NCBI GenBank assembly: GCA_032433765.1
Contig: JAVIAB010000051.1
Span: 150,123,243-150,187,242 of the forward strand
DNA length: 64,000 nt
DNA from: Megaustenia siamemsis
Lineage: Eukaryota > Mollusca > Gastropoda > Stylommatophora > Ariophantidae
Direction: 5' to 3'
Shown: positions 22,826 through 35,067 of the stretch, one piece after another
Numbering within the stretch: position 1 is the first letter of the stretch
Layout: each line of letters begins with the position of its first letter
Notes under the pieces: model-generated
Database searches by the model: none
Told to the model about the DNA's origin: nothing
The model's input: the letters and a program-made list of their open reading frames with translations, nothing else
Translations under genes and position numbers: made by a program

Positions 22826-23600
22826 CTGTTCTTGTTTGAGAACTATTTTTGAACGGAACTGTTTGAACAAGGACTGTTCGAGATATCCAAATATTATTTT
22901 CTTTATTTTAGATCATGATGATGATGATGATGTACATCAACGATGAACATTAATTAAAGAAGATACACGTGATCATTACAGAAGAATGTAAAAAAAAAAA
23001 ATGAATTGATGACAGGGACATGTTCTAACAGATACCTAGACGAAAAAAAAACATAACAGAATGAAACAAGTTATCCTTATCTGATCAAGAAGTGGGAAGA
23101 GGAACGTTGGAGCATACGGTAACAACTGGAACAAAATTGTGCAAACGAAAGATAAAAAACAAAACAGAAAATAATACCAGACATTTTAAGAGAAATAACA
23201 CATTAAGAAGTTGGCAATTATTATATATAATGTTGTGGAAAGGCATAATCACCTACGCCAGCAGGCACTAAACTTAAACAAGAAGTGTACCCGATGTAAG
23301 ATCTCTATTATATTTTCCCACTATTTGTTCATTGTGTCTTTTGTAGGAAGTCATAATTGAGGATGTACAGAAGTATACGAGTTCTCTTGTTTATTGTGCT
23401 GGATGCGTTTTTGAACAACAAAACTTTACATGTTTTTTTTTTAAATTGAATTTTGTGTCATTTCCTTTTTTCATTTTAAAATATTCTTTATTTTTTTTCA
23501 ATATCAACACGTGGAATCAACATTAGGTACCAACACATAGATTTCAAACAACATAAAAAGCACATGACATCAAAATCTATCTTGACATATGGAAAAAAAA
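22826..23600. other. No gene seen
   Basis: AT-rich sequence with several A and T homopolymers and no supported coding frame. A weak LINE-like ttgtggaaaggcataatcacctacgccagc lies at about 23233-23262. Confidence 0.4.
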
Positions 23601-25090
23601 CAATCATAATGGCCTCATTATCTGTTCTTTTGTAGCATGTTTCATTCTATGTTCTTTTGTATCAGCTCTCATTCTTTGTTCTTTTGTAGCAGGTCTCATC
23701 TGTTCTATTGTAGCAGGTCTCATTATCTGTTCTCATGTAGCAGGTCTCATTACCTCTTCTGTTGTAGTAGGTCTCATTATCTGTTCTCTTGTAGCAGGTC
23801 TCATTATCTGTTCTATTGTAGCAGGTCTCATTATCGGTTATATTGTAGCAGGTCTCATTTTCTGTTCTATTGTAGCAGGTCTCATTATCTGTTCTATTGT
23901 AGCAAAAATTACTTTCTGATCGGTTTTTACCAAGGTTCATTATTTGCTCTATTGCTGCATGCATCATCTTCTGTTCTATTGTAGCAGACTCCATTTTCTA
24001 CCATATTGTAGCAGAGATCATTCACATTTCTGTCGTAGTAGGCCTCATTCTCTGCTCCATTGTTGCAGGCCCAATTTCCTACTATATCTTAGTAAGGCCT
24101 CATTCTCTCTTCCATTGTAGTAGGCCTTATTCTCTGCTCATTTGTAGCAGGCCTCATTCTTTGCTTTGTTATAGCTTGTCTCATTCAATGCTCTACTATA
24201 GCCTGTCTCATTCTCTGCTCCATTATAGCCTGCCTCACTCTCTGCTCTACTATAGTCTGTCTCATTATCTACTCTACTATAGCCTGCATCATTCTCTACT
24301 CTACTACAGCCTGCCTCATTCTCTTCTCTACTCTACTATAGCCTGCCTCATTCCCTGCTCTACTATAGTCTGCCTCATTCCCTACTCTACTACAGCCTGC
24401 CTCATTATCTTCTTTACTCTACTATAGCCTGCCTCATTCCCTGCTCTACTATAGTCTGCCTCACTCTCTGCTCTACTATAACCTGCCTCATTCCTTGCTC
24501 TGCTATAACCTGCCTCATTCTCTGCTCTACTAAAGCCTGCCTCATTCTCTACTCTACCTCATTCTCTACTCTACTACAGCCTGCCTCATTCTCTTCTATA
24601 CTCTACTATAGCCTGCCTCATTCCCTGCTCTACTATAGCCTGCATCATTCTCTACTCTACTACAGCCTGCCTCATTCTCTTCTCTACTATAACCTGCCTC
24701 ATTCCCTACTCTACTATAGTCTGCCTCATTATCTACTCTAATATAGCCTGCCTCATTCTCTGCTCTACTAAAGCCTGCCTCATTCTCTACTCTACTACAG
24801 CCTGCCTCATTCTCTACTCTACCTCATTCTCTACTCTACTACAGCCTGCCTCATTCTCTTCTATACTCTACTATAGCCTGCCTCATTCCCTGCTCTACTA
24901 TAGCCTGCATCATTCTCTACTCTACTACAGCCTGCCTCATTCTCTTCTCTACTATAACCTGCCTCATTCCCTACTCTACTATAGTCTGCCTCATTATCTA
25001 CTCTAATATAGCCTGCCTCATTCTCTACCCTACTACAGCCTGCCTCATTCTCTACCCTACTACAGCCTGCCTCATTCTCTTCTTTAGCCG
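23600..25090. repeat. 27-28-bp minisatellite, two subfamilies
   Basis: The left part (23600-24000) is built from tgttctattgtagcaggtct plus cattatc. The right part (24000-25090) is built from tctactatagcctgcctcat plus tctctgc. They are clearly related, with gradual divergence. A block of about 290 bp ending near 24700 recurs ending near 24990. Confidence 0.95.
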
Positions 25091-25409
25091 TCGTGTTCCC
25101 CGTAAGATAACATTGTTCAGACCGTTTTACCCCATGACACAACCGTACACGCATCATTTTTTTTTCTCTTTGGAAGAAACTACTAACGGTCACCTTATCT
25201 GCGTTCCTTATTCAACTATTCACTATCGCCTCTTATAGGTTCACTCACTCATTTCATTTGACTTTGTTTGATCCGATATTTGTTCACTTTTAACCATCTG
25301 TGATATGTCTTTTATTAAAAATTAGTGATGAGTTGATGTTGTTACATTCCTTTTGAAAAGTAAATGTTTCTTACACAAACAGTTTATTCTTTCTTGGACA
25401 AGTTAATTA

Positions 25410-26725
25410 GTGACACACAAACAAGCCAACTAAAAGTTAAATGAAACAAATGATGACACACATACAAGCCAACTAAAAGTTAAATGAAACAAGTGGTGAC
25501 ACACATACAAGTCCAACCAAAAGTTAAATGAAACAAATGGTGACACACATACAAGTCCAGCTAAAAGTTAAATGAAACAAGTGGTGACACACATACAAGC
25601 CAACTAAAAGTTAAATGAAACAAGTGGTGACACACATACAAGTCCAACCAAAAGTTAAATGAAACAAGTGGTGACACACATACAAGCCAACTAAAAGTTA
25701 AATGAAACAAGTGGTGACACACATACAACTCCAACCAAAAGTTAAATGAAACAAATGGTGCACACATACAAGCCAACTAAAAGTTAAATGAAACAAGTGG
25801 TGACACACATACAAGTCCAGCCAAAAGTTAAATGAAACAAGTGGTGACACACATACAAGCCAACTAAAAGTTAAATGAAACAAGTGGTGACACACATACA
25901 AGTCAAATAAAAAGTTAAATGAAACAAGTGGTGACACACATACAAGTCCAACCAAAAGTTAAATGAAACAAGTGGTGACACACATACAAGCCCAACCAAA
26001 AGTTAAATGAAACAAGTGGTGACACACATACAAGTCCAGCTAAAAGTTAAATGAAACAAATGGTGCACACATACAAGCCAACTAAAAGTTAAATGAAACA
26101 AGTGGTGACACACATACAAGTCCAACCAAAAGTTAAATGAAACAAGTGGTGACACACATACAAGCCAACTAAAAGTTAAATGAAACAAGTGGTGACACAC
26201 ATACAAGTCCAACCAAAAGTTAAATGAAACAAGTGGTGACACACATACAAGTCCAACCAAAAGTTAAATGAAACAAGTGGTGACACACATACAAGCCAAC
26301 TAAAAGTTAAATGAAACAAATGGTGCACACATACAAGCCAACTAAAAGTTAAATGAAACAAGTGGTGACACACATACAAGCCAACTAAAAGTTAAATGAA
26401 ACAAATGGTGCACACATACAAGCCAACTAAAAGTTAAATGAAACAAGTGGTGACACACATACAAGCCCAACCAAAAGTTAAATGAAACAAGTGGTGACAC
26501 ACATACAAGTCCAACCAAAAGTTAAATGAAACAAGTGGTGACACACATACAAGTCCAACCAAAAGTTAAATGAAACAAGTGGTGACATACATACAAGTCC
26601 AGCTAAAAGTTAAATGAAACAAGTGGTGACACACATACAAGTCCAACCAAAAGTTAAATAAAACAAGTGGTGACACACAAACAAGCCAACTAAAAGTTAA
26701 ATGAAACAAGTGGTGACACACATAA
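25410..26725. repeat. 42-43-bp minisatellite, about 31 copies
   Basis: The unit is gtggtgacacacatacaagc plus caactaaaagttaaatgaaac and a. Two main variants (ccaacta and tccaacca/tccagct) are interspersed, and the shorter tggtgcacacat form recurs several times. Minus-strand open frames here are stop-free repeat, not genes. Confidence 0.95.
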
Positions 26726-26759
26726 ATGTCAAAACGAGCGGGAACAAAAATATTTTACT

Positions 26760-27180
26760 AACAAGTTTTGTTTTGACATAATCATGGACAGTAAACAAAC
26801 AAATGAAAAGACGATTAGAGGCCACAGAGATGGGATTTCTCAGAAGAATATTGAAAGCTCCATGGACAGCTGAAAGGACCAATGAAGAAATTCTCAAAGA
26901 TGCCAATACAAAAAGGCAGCTCCTAAAAAAAACATAAAAAAGAAACAATCAACATTTTTTGGGCACATCATGAGAAAAGGAAAGTTGGAATACTTGGTTA
27001 CAACTGGCAAAATACAGGGAAAGTAGGATCGCGGACGACAAAGAGAGAAAATACTAGATAGCTCAGTGTCATGTCATGGAAAACAGTCAAAAACAGAACT
27101 GATACGATGCACTGTAGATAGATGATTGTGGAAGGACATGATCGCCTACGTCAGCCGGTATGGCACATGATGATGATGGC
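26760..27180 (+). mobile_element. LINE family A, 5'-truncated
   Basis: It starts at the family segment TMDSKQTNEK/RRLEATEMGF and continues through FFGHIMRKGKLEYLVTTGKI. It ends at ggtatggcacatgatgatgatgg. It follows directly on the 43-bp minisatellite. Confidence 0.8.
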
Positions 27181-27356
27181 GACTAAGAAGTTGATTAATT
27201 TATTAACACTCGTGACTTGAACACCAACAAGCATTACAGTTAACATTCAAATTAATGAAACGATATTACAATTAAAACACTGTCACTTATGAAGGTGTCA
27301 ATAAAAGTAACTTTATTTAATTTAATTGTAAGCTTCATTATTGTAAAGACTCTCAG
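27181..27356. other. No gene seen
   Basis: AT-rich spacer between a LINE tail and a minisatellite. Confidence 0.4.
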
Positions 27357-27357
27357 T

Positions 27358-28048
27358 ATGGACATAGCACGTATTTTATGTTGTCACATAGCACATATTT
27401 TATGTTTTCACACAGCATATATTTTATGTTGTCACATAGCACGTATTTTATGTTGTCACATAGCACATATTTTATGTTGTCTCACAGCACATATTTTATG
27501 TTGTCATATAGCACATATTTTATGTTGTCACATAGCACATATTTTATGTTGTCTCACAGCACATATTTTATGTTGTCATATAGCACATATTTTATGTTGT
27601 CACATAGCACATATTTTATGTTGTCATATAGCACATATTTTATGTTGTCACATAGCACATATTTTATGTTGTCATATAGCACATATTTTATGTTGTCTCA
27701 CAGCACATATTTTATGTTATCACATAGCACATATTTTATGTTGTCACATAGCACATATTTTATGTTGTCTCACAGCACATATTTTATGTTGTCATATAGC
27801 ACATATTTTATGTTGTCACATAGCACATATTTTATGTTGTCTCACAGCACATATTTTATGTTGTCATATAGCACATATTTTATGTTGTCTCACAGCACAT
27901 ATTTTATGTTGTCATATAGCACATATTTTATGTTGTCACATAGCACACATTTTATGTTGTCTCACAGCACATATTTTATGTTGTCATATAGCACATATTT
28001 TATGTTGTCATATAGCACATATTTTATGTTGTCACATATCACAAATCG
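27358..28048. repeat. 24-bp minisatellite, about 28 copies, open in two frames
   Basis: The unit is catagcacatattttatgtt plus gtca, with three recurring variants (gtcaca, gtctca, gtcata). Because 24 is a multiple of three and the unit lacks stops, one frame is open for 291 codons with an 8-residue repeat (AHILCC-type). There is no sign of selection, signal peptide or splice sites, so I do not call it a gene. Confidence 0.9.
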
Positions 28049-28224
28049 TTGCCTTCTGTTCTTACTCTCATCTTCTGATCGCGTTCAATTCCCCGCTGAT
28101 TGCTCTACATTTTTTTTCTCGCCATCGCTATTGCGGAGTTTGCCCATCCTTTAAAATTGAGTAATAAAGATTTTCTCTGTGAAAATAAAAAGACGGCCTG
28201 ATGTTAAGCTGACCACATCGCTGG
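28049..28224. other. No gene seen
   Basis: Short unique spacer; an aataaa hexamer is at about 28161. Confidence 0.35.
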
Positions 28225-28760
28225 TAAATGTACATCATCATCATCAAGTACCATACCTGCTGGCGTTAGTGATCATGTCTCTCCACAACTTTCGATCTCG
28301 ACAGTTAATTACCATTTCTGTTGTTGACCTTCTGCCTAGCCATTCTGTTAAGCTTTCTGGTATCATTTCTCTTTGCTTCCCTCTATCTCTTCGTCCCTCA
28401 ATTTTACCAGTTGTCACAATATATCCCAGCTGTTCCCTTCTCATTAGTTGGCCAAAATATGATGGTTATTTTTTCCTAATATTGAAAATTAGCTCTCCTT
28501 TTCGCTTTGACCTCATTCAGAACGTTTTCATTACTCTTATTAGCTGTCCATGGTATTCTCAACATTATTCTGTAAAACCACATTTCTACAGCTTCCAGTT
28601 TTTGTTGTCTGTTGTCTTATTGTCCATGATCCACATCCATATGTTAGGACTGGCTCTACATAACATTTAAGAACTCCTTTTCTATGTAAATGTGTAGATA
28701 ATGCAATAATGGAGGTAATCTCATATTTTCCATATTCCACAAGACGCGAAGAGCACCATA
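28225..28760 (-). mobile_element. LINE family B, 5'-truncated
   Basis: The minus strand encodes ECYVEPVLTYG, QTTKTGSCRNVVLQNNVENT in a shifted frame, MRREQLGYIVTTGKIEGRRD and ITNASRYGT, and ends in tgatgatgatgatg. It is the same family as the long element at 36.7-39.7 kb. Confidence 0.8.
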
Positions 28761-29107
28761 TATTTTAATACTTGTCTCAACTGTCGTAGGGGAAACTCTT
28801 GTTCCATCAATAATTAATTCTCAGTCTGTCAAAAATCTCGCGAGATGTCTTAATATAACATTCCACGACAACAACGAGTCCCATGGTCACAACAATTTAA
28901 ATGATCAACTTTGATTGCATTAAAAAAATTCTATTTAACAACCGCTATCATATTTAGTGCTTCTCCCTTATCCGGCCAGTTTCATTAATAAAGAAGTGAT
29001 TTTCTAGAATATTCTAGATGAAAGCTCCACAGGTTTAGATAGGTTGGCGAGCATGTGGAATACCTCACAAAAAATACAACAGTTTCGTCTCAGTCAGGGT
29101 TGAAAAA
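28761..29107. other. No gene seen
   Basis: AT-rich unique sequence between a LINE and a minisatellite. Confidence 0.4.
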
Positions 29108-29690
29108 AGCTTTGGTGGACCCTAAGATAAAGGGCTTATGTGAGCCCTAAGATAAAGGGCTTACGTGAGCCCTAAGATAAATGGCTTTGGTGAACCCTAA
29201 GATAAAGGGCTTATGTGAGCCCTAAGATAAAGGGCTTACGTGAGCCCTAAGATAAATGACTTTGGTGAGCCCTAAGATAAAGGGCTTATGTGAGCCCTAA
29301 GATAAAGGGCTTATGTGAGCCCTAAGATAAATGGCTTTGGTGAGCCCTAAGATAAATAGCTTTGGTGAGCCCTAAGAAAATAGCTTTGGTGAGCCCTAAG
29401 ATAAATAGCTTTGGTGAGCCCTAAGAAAAATAGCTTTGGTGAGCCCTAAGATAAATGGCTTTGGTGAGCCCTAAGAAAATAGCTTTGGTGAGCCCTAAGA
29501 TAAATGGCTTTGTGAGCCCTAAGATAAATGGCTTTGGTGAGCCCTAAGATAAATGGCTTTGGTGAGCCCTAAGAAAATAGCTTTGGTGAGCCCTAAGATA
29601 AATGGCTTTGGTGAGCCCTAAGATAAATGGCTTTGGTGAGCCCTAAGATAAATGGCTTTGGTGAGCCCTAAGATAAATAGCTTTGGCTCA
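29108..29690. repeat. 25-bp minisatellite, about 23 copies
   Basis: The unit is gtgagccctaagataaatgg plus ctttg, with a second subtype (aagggcttatg) in the left third. It runs straight into a LINE fragment at about 29691. Confidence 0.95.
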
Positions 29691-29935
29691 ATTTTCCTAG
29701 TTGTTACAATATATTCCAGCTGTTCTCTTCTCACTACATGGCCAAAAATGGTGATTGTTTCTTCCTAATATTGGAAATTAGCTCTCTTTTTGACTTGACC
29801 TCTTTCAGAACGTTTTCATTACTCTTCTTAGCTGTCCATGGTATTCTCAACATTCTTCTGTAAAACCACATTTCTACAGACTCCAGTGATTTTCTTGTTT
29901 GTTGTCCAATTGTTCATGATTCACATCCATATTAA
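29691..29935 (-). mobile_element. LINE family B fragment
   Basis: It matches the family B segment encoding the ...YIVTTGKIEG... to ...WTIGQQT... region, truncated at both ends. Its low-coordinate end is the edge of the 25-bp minisatellite. Confidence 0.75.
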
Positions 29936-29949
29936 TTAAGAATAGTATA

Positions 29950-30098
29950 ACCATTACTAGACAGCTTGGTATCGTGGCACGGTAAACAGTCAACAACAGA
30001 ATTGATCCGTTGAAATGTGGACAAATAATTGAGAATTGTGGTAGGACATGATTGCCTACACCAACCCCGGGCATAGCACATGATGATGATAATAACCA
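29950..30098 (+). mobile_element. LINE family A 3' tail
   Basis: It holds only the last ~150 bp: ctagacagcttggtatcgtg through gcatagcacatgatgatgat. It lies immediately next to a fragment of family B in the opposite orientation. Confidence 0.75.
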
Positions 30099-30104
30099 TT
30101 TTTT

Positions 30105-30150
30105 TTGCGGGGATGGGGGGGGGGGGAGGGGGGGCGGTGGGGGAGGTAGA
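30105..30150 (+). repeat. G-rich tract
   Basis: Several runs of four to thirteen G separated by single bases at about 30110-30145. It is strongly G-skewed and could form G-quadruplex on the plus strand. Confidence 0.8.
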
Positions 30151-30194
30151 TGATAAGTTTAGGGCTTTGAATTTAAAAAAAAAATTAATATTTG

Positions 30195-30663
30195 CGCTCG
30201 CCAGCTTTCACCTTTGGCGAAGTCTTTTCACGAAGAATGTTTCCTGAGCAGATTAGCTGAGTTTCATTCTGGTAAGATATTTTCACGAAGAATGTTTCCT
30301 GAGCAGATTAGCTGAGTTTCATTTTGGTAAGATATTTTCACGAAGAATGTTTCCTGAGCAGATTAGCTGAGTTTCATTCTGGTAAGATATTTTCACGAAG
30401 AATGTTTCCTGAGCAGATTAGCTGAGTTTTATTCTGGTAAGATATTTTCACGAAGAATGTTTCCTGAGCAGATTAGCCGAGTTTCATTCTGGTAAGATAT
30501 TTTCACGAAGAATGTTTCCTGAGCAGGTTAGCTGAGTTTCATTCTGGTAAGATATTTTCACGAAGAATGTTTCCTGAGCAGATTAGCTGAGTTTCATTCT
30601 GGTAAGATATTTTCACGAAGAATGTTTCCTGAGCAGATTAGCTGAGTTTCATTCTGGTAAGAT
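30195..30663. repeat. 55-bp minisatellite, about eight copies
   Basis: The unit runs aagatattttcacgaagaat, gtttcctgagcagattagct, gagtttcattctggt. Copies are nearly identical, so the array is young. Confidence 0.97.
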
Positions 30664-30794
30664 GTTCAAAACATGTAATTCTTTATTTACTGAAAATGAC
30701 CCTAGGCTTTTATCTAAGTTTCAATATTTTACCCCCCCCCCCTCCCAATCCCCACACTCCACCCCACCCCCATTTGCATCACGCATACATTTCC
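30664..30794. other. C-rich spacer
   Basis: It contains a run of nine or more C near 30733 and CCCCAC-type sequence; no gene. Confidence 0.4.
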
Positions 30795-31078
30795 CTGTAA
30801 AAGTAAAGGTTCCATCCTACTGCCTTACCAGGCGTAAGAGGAATATGTTGTTAGTGACCATATTTTTATATGACCACAGCCAGTTTTTGGGTGATGTGGT
30901 TGGTATCACGCCAGGTCGCCTTTACTTTCCACAAAATCTCTGGTACATATTTTTAGAGGCTGGCTAACCCCTGAGCCTTATCGGTCCGAAAAAACAATCT
31001 GCCACTTCTGGAAATCGAATCCAGACCTTTCTGATCAGTAAACAAGCACACTAACCAATCAGCCACCAAGGCTCATAT
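30795..31078 (-). mobile_element. tRNA-derived SINE, diverged family A relative
   Basis: On the minus strand the head reads GAGCCTTGGTGGCTGATTGG with B-box-like GGATTCGATTTCC. The body shares gtgatgtggt.ggtatcac and ctttactttcc segments with the SINE at 12255-12520. Confidence 0.75.
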
Positions 31079-32281
31079 ATTCTTATGGGGTGCACATTTT
31101 GAACGAACTCCTTTCCATTTAAAAATTAAAAAAGAATTTCCACGATCAAACGAAAACGACTGAATGTTTTAAATGATAATAATAATAATCATATTTATTA
31201 TTATTATAAATTAATGCGAATGAAAACTTGTTTGTTGATCTTTCCGAGTACTGAAAACATACCATTGTCCCTAATTAGTATGGTCGACTCAGTGTTGTTT
31301 TTTTGGCGACCAAAACAAAAAAAGAAGAAGATGGGCCTAGTAAAAAAGCTGGCCAATGAAATAATTTTGATTTTGAAATATCCAGCTTGTTTTGTCATCT
31401 TCTATGAGATGGCAATGTTGTTACGATGGCTAGTAATGGGTTTATTAACAATTAAAAGAGCTGAAACTATAGGTAATGGAAATGTCACTTCTTGAAAGGA
31501 TTCAAATATCGGATCTGAGAAAACGATAACACAACTGTTTTTGAATCAAGCACGGATAGCTATGATTAGCTCCCTTCTAACAGTGAGGTAAGTTTCACGA
31601 GTTATCGCAATATATACAGTCCTGGCCACACGAAATGTGCAGTAGTAGACACACATAAATTATTACTACCATAGTTATCATAATTGTCAACATCATCATC
31701 ATCATAATCTGCTGCCTCTGCATAGAATTTTGCCTCCTAAACAGCTTACTTTGCCTCGTCCGTGGTGATAAGCTTTACGATTTCCCAACCCACCTCTTGA
31801 TGTCGCTAGTTCATTGTAGCTCTTCCCTGTCACTGCCTACATTACTTTTACTTTATTTTTACTTTTACAACTTTCTGGATGTTACTTTCTTTCTTTTATA
31901 TATACCATTTTCCATCTGTTCTACTCAAATTGTATTTACATTTGATTTTTTTGTTGTGTGTTCACCTGCCTCAAGCCCTCCTTATTTGTTTCTTCCTGAA
32001 TTATTTATTATTTTTGTCCGTCAACCCAAAAGTATAAGACTTTAATTACATATCAATTTGGCTTTGTAAGTCAGCAAGAAAAGACACAGACTAAGTTGAA
32101 GATATATTTGGGATAATTTTCAATGCGAAGAGGGCATCCATCATAACTTGTTTCTAATTTTGATTATCAATATTAATATTAGAAGTCAGCACTCCCCCAG
32201 TACCCTGACCACTATGTTCTGTTCCACTCGTCATGTCTCCCCCTTTTTTAATTTAGAACAACTCTAAATGTGTTGAGTTGT
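31079..32281 (-). other. 3' region of the minus-strand gene; no other gene seen
   Basis: AT-rich sequence downstream of the stop codon at 32284-32282. AATAAA on the minus strand occurs near 31857-31852 and 31196, which are possible but unproven polyadenylation signals. Confidence 0.35.
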
Positions 32282-32865
32282 CTATTGTTGCATCTTTTGT
32301 TGGTGGAGTTGTTGTTGTTGTTGCTGCTGTTGTTGCTGCTGTTGTTGCTGTTGCTGCTGTTGTTGTTGATGCTGCTGAAGATGAACCTCAAGGTAGGGCT
32401 GACAAAAGGGTTTATTATTGAAAAGCTGAAAGACAGGCAGACTTTGCTGATGAAACATTTGTTGTTGGTGCTGCTGCTGCTGTTGTTGTTGCTGTTGTTG
32501 ATGGTGGTGAACATGTTGCTGCTGTTGTTGGTTCTGTGGCTGGGATGCGGACGATATGAATGCATTCGGTCGTATTTGGTTTTGCAGGAGAGTCGACTGT
32601 TGGTGCATTTTGTGTTGCATATGCTGTTGATGATGCTGATGCTGTTGTTGTTGATGCTGCTGCTGCTGCTGTTGTTGATGCTGCTGCTGCTGGTGTTGCT
32701 GCAAAATGATTTGCTGACTTGGAGGGGCAGTGCCTTTCTGTGGCTGAGTAGTTTGATCACTGTGAGGGCGGCTGCTGCTGCTGCTGACGGGCTGGTACAC
32801 CTGCTGCTGATAGTGCTGTCGCCAGTGTGCTGTTGGTGGAGGTGGAGGCGGTTGTTGTATCTGCC
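32282..32865 (-). CDS. Last exon (5) of the coiled-coil/polyQ gene: Gln-rich C-terminus
   Basis: The minus-strand acceptor tgtacttgtacag precedes GGCAGATAC. The first two bases complete a Gly codon left in phase 1 by exon 4. The frame then runs 193 codons to TAG: a proline stretch (QPPPPPPT), then long Gln runs broken by His, Leu and a central non-Gln block (FQLFNNKPFCQPYLEV). The codons are mixed CAA/CAG. Such tracts are common in nuclear and cytoplasmic scaffolds and RNA-binding proteins but do not define a function. Open leucine-rich frames on the plus strand are its shadow. Confidence 0.7.
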
Positions 32866-33090
32866 CTGTACAAGTACAGAAAAATCTCAACTTTATATCA
32901 AGCTTTATAACAGTCAATGATCTCATTATGATCATTATAAATATGTTTAGACTTTATCTTCTTCAATCTGTAACATAAAGTACATTTGAAGCTGATGAAA
33001 TTGATTAATTGATTCTAGAATTTATCGGATAATTTATTCCTTTATTTATTTTTTTTCTGATCTTAATTGGTTATCCTAATTGGTAATTGT
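32866..33090 (-). other. Intron 4, right edge
   Basis: AT-rich intron sequence next to the exon 5 acceptor. Confidence 0.4.
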
Positions 33091-33094
33091 AATG

Positions 33095-33585
33095 CCTGAA
33101 AAGTATACTAACATCAAAACAAATAACAATAGGGCTAAAACTAAGAATAGCAAAATGTTATATCTTCTCAATATTCCTGTATGGTGTAGAAACATGGACA
33201 TTAGATAAGAAGGCAACAGAAAATTGAAATCTTTAAAATGTGGAGAATAGAAGAATAGGTAGAATTGGGTAGAAAGAAAAGAGAACAAATGATGAAGTTT
33301 TAAAACAAGTAAAAATTAAAGAGAACTACTAAATACAATTAGAACAAGACATATGCAATTTTGGGGCATGTTAAAAGACACAACAGCCTACTAAAATAAT
33401 ATTGGAAGGGAAAATACATGGTAATAATGGCAGAGGCAGACCAAGACTAACATGGACGAAGTAACACCAAAAAATGGACAAGACAGCATATTACAACCTG
33501 CACCATCAAAGCAAGAGACAGAGCGGAATGGCGCTCCATGGTAGCCAACCTTCGATGCGGAGACGGCACTCGATGATGATAATGA
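33095..33585 (+). mobile_element. LINE family C tail
   Basis: The plus strand encodes ITIGLKLRIAKCYIFS, YGVETWTLD, RGRGRPRLTWT and RDRAEWRSMVANLRCGDGTR across small shifts. It ends in gatgatgataatgatg. It lies in intron 4, antisense to the gene. Confidence 0.8.
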
Positions 33586-33654
33586 TGAATTGGTTATTCG
33601 CTACAGCATTTGGTTATTGTGTTCTTTTCAACTAAATATGTTAGATAAAGGAAG

Positions 33655-33955
33655 TCTATTCTGTTGGCGCTGCAAAGAAAAATGATCCACGAGTGAATGT
33701 TCTGTTGGCGCTGCAAAGAATAATGATCCACGAGTGAATGTTCTGTTGGCACTGCAAAGAATAATGATCCACGAGTGAATGTTCTGTTGGCGCTGCAAAG
33801 AAAAATGATCGACGAGTGAATGTTCTGTTGGCGCTGCAAAGAAAAATGATCCACGAGTGAATGTTCTGTTGGCGCTGCAAAGAAAAATCATCCACGAGTG
33901 AATGTTCTGTTGGCGCTGCAAAGAAAAATCATCCACGAGTGAATGTTCTGTTCAA
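33655..33955. repeat. 41-bp minisatellite, about seven copies
   Basis: The unit is tctgttggcgctgcaaagaa plus aaatgatccacgagtgaatg t. It lies in intron 4. Confidence 0.97.
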
Positions 33956-34478
33956 GAAATAGCTCATCGCAGCCGACTTCGTCACACTGTTATTTCTTTC
34001 GCGTTAACCCGTTCCATCACCATCATGTTGGGGTATCTTGGTTATTTCTGGTTTGTCAACAGAGAGTTAATCAGCTATGAGTCGCCGACTACTAACAAGA
34101 CACTGTACAACGTCTATTGGTCCAGTAAGAATATTCTTGCTCTTGTACATTAGACTGTCTTCAAAAGCCGCAAGCCAAGTCCAGTACAGCCCCTATCACA
34201 CCGATAGATGGGAACATACTGTACTCATGTATACGGGCCACGAAGCAAAGATTCGCCTTGTGGCTGACAGGGCCCTGGCCACGTGACGGGAGAAAAGAAT
34301 AGAGCTAATGTTACCTGCCAGGGATGTCGTAAATGGCCGCCCCGGAGGTTGGGGACACGGTCTTCGCTGGTGTAACGGAGTTCGTGCGTCAGAACTGAAG
34401 CCATCGTCAGTGCTTTCGCTGGTGTGACGGGCGTGCTTCATACCGGGGAACGTTTCCTTCCTCCCTTTTGTTACTTTC
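33956..34478. other. Unassigned, relatively GC-rich intron segment
   Basis: The composition is more GC-rich than the surroundings, and ttcgctggtgt(a/g)acgg occurs twice (about 34363 and 34418). Both strands have frames of 70-96 codons, but none is bounded by matching splice sites. Confidence 0.35.
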
Positions 34479-34481
34479 TCG

Positions 34482-34665
34482 CTCACTCACTCACTCACTC
34501 ACTCACTCACTCACTCACTCACTCACTCACTCACTCACTCACTCACTCACTCACTCACTCACTCACTCACTCACTCACCCACTCATTCACTTTCTTTCTT
34601 TTTTTTCATTCTTCTTTCTTTCTTTCTTTCTTTTATTCTTTCTTTCTTTCTATCTTTCTTTCTTC
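34482..34665. repeat. (CTCA)n then (TTTC)n microsatellites
   Basis: About 24 CTCA units (34482-34577) are followed by an imperfect TTTC run (about 34590-34665). Confidence 0.97.
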
Positions 34666-35067
34666 ATCCGTGAGCCCGATGACTACACCTCTTTTACTTT
34701 TCATATTGGACCATAAAAAGAACGTTAACATGGACGTAGACATGGACTTTATGAAATTAGAAGTTCTAGTCGACGCTGGCGTAGATATGCTGCATTGTTG
34801 TCATAGCAACCAACCTGCGCTATCTTGTGCCTTTTAGCCAAACAAAGCCAAATTTCATCAAATAGCCAATCCGGCCAAATGTTCAATAATCGAATAGGGG
34901 CGGTTGACTTTCTTTATCCTGAAATTGACCAGATTTAACAGCTTGCTATGAACCACAATACAACGGAACTATGACGTGCTAAGTTCCACAAAGACGAGTA
35001 ACCATCGAGCTGACGTACAGAAGTTGCAGAAGAAGAAAATAAACGCACGTAAATGAAGCGATCATAC
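34666..35067. other. Intron 4, no gene seen
   Basis: Unique sequence up to the exon 4 donor. Confidence 0.4.

Noticed and set aside
25561..26379. Repeated minus-strand open frames in the 43-bp minisatellite
   Set aside because: The frame is fed by unit variants and broken wherever the shorter unit occurs; no gene-like borders.
32270..32920. Leucine-rich plus-strand open frame
   Set aside because: It is the antisense shadow of the Gln-rich exon on the minus strand.
34077..34286. Short resemblance (VLMYTGHEAKI) to the YTGH(D/E)TK motif of phospholipid-transporting ATPases
   Set aside because: Only about eight residues match, no neighbouring ATPase motifs exist, and there is no consistent splice pair.
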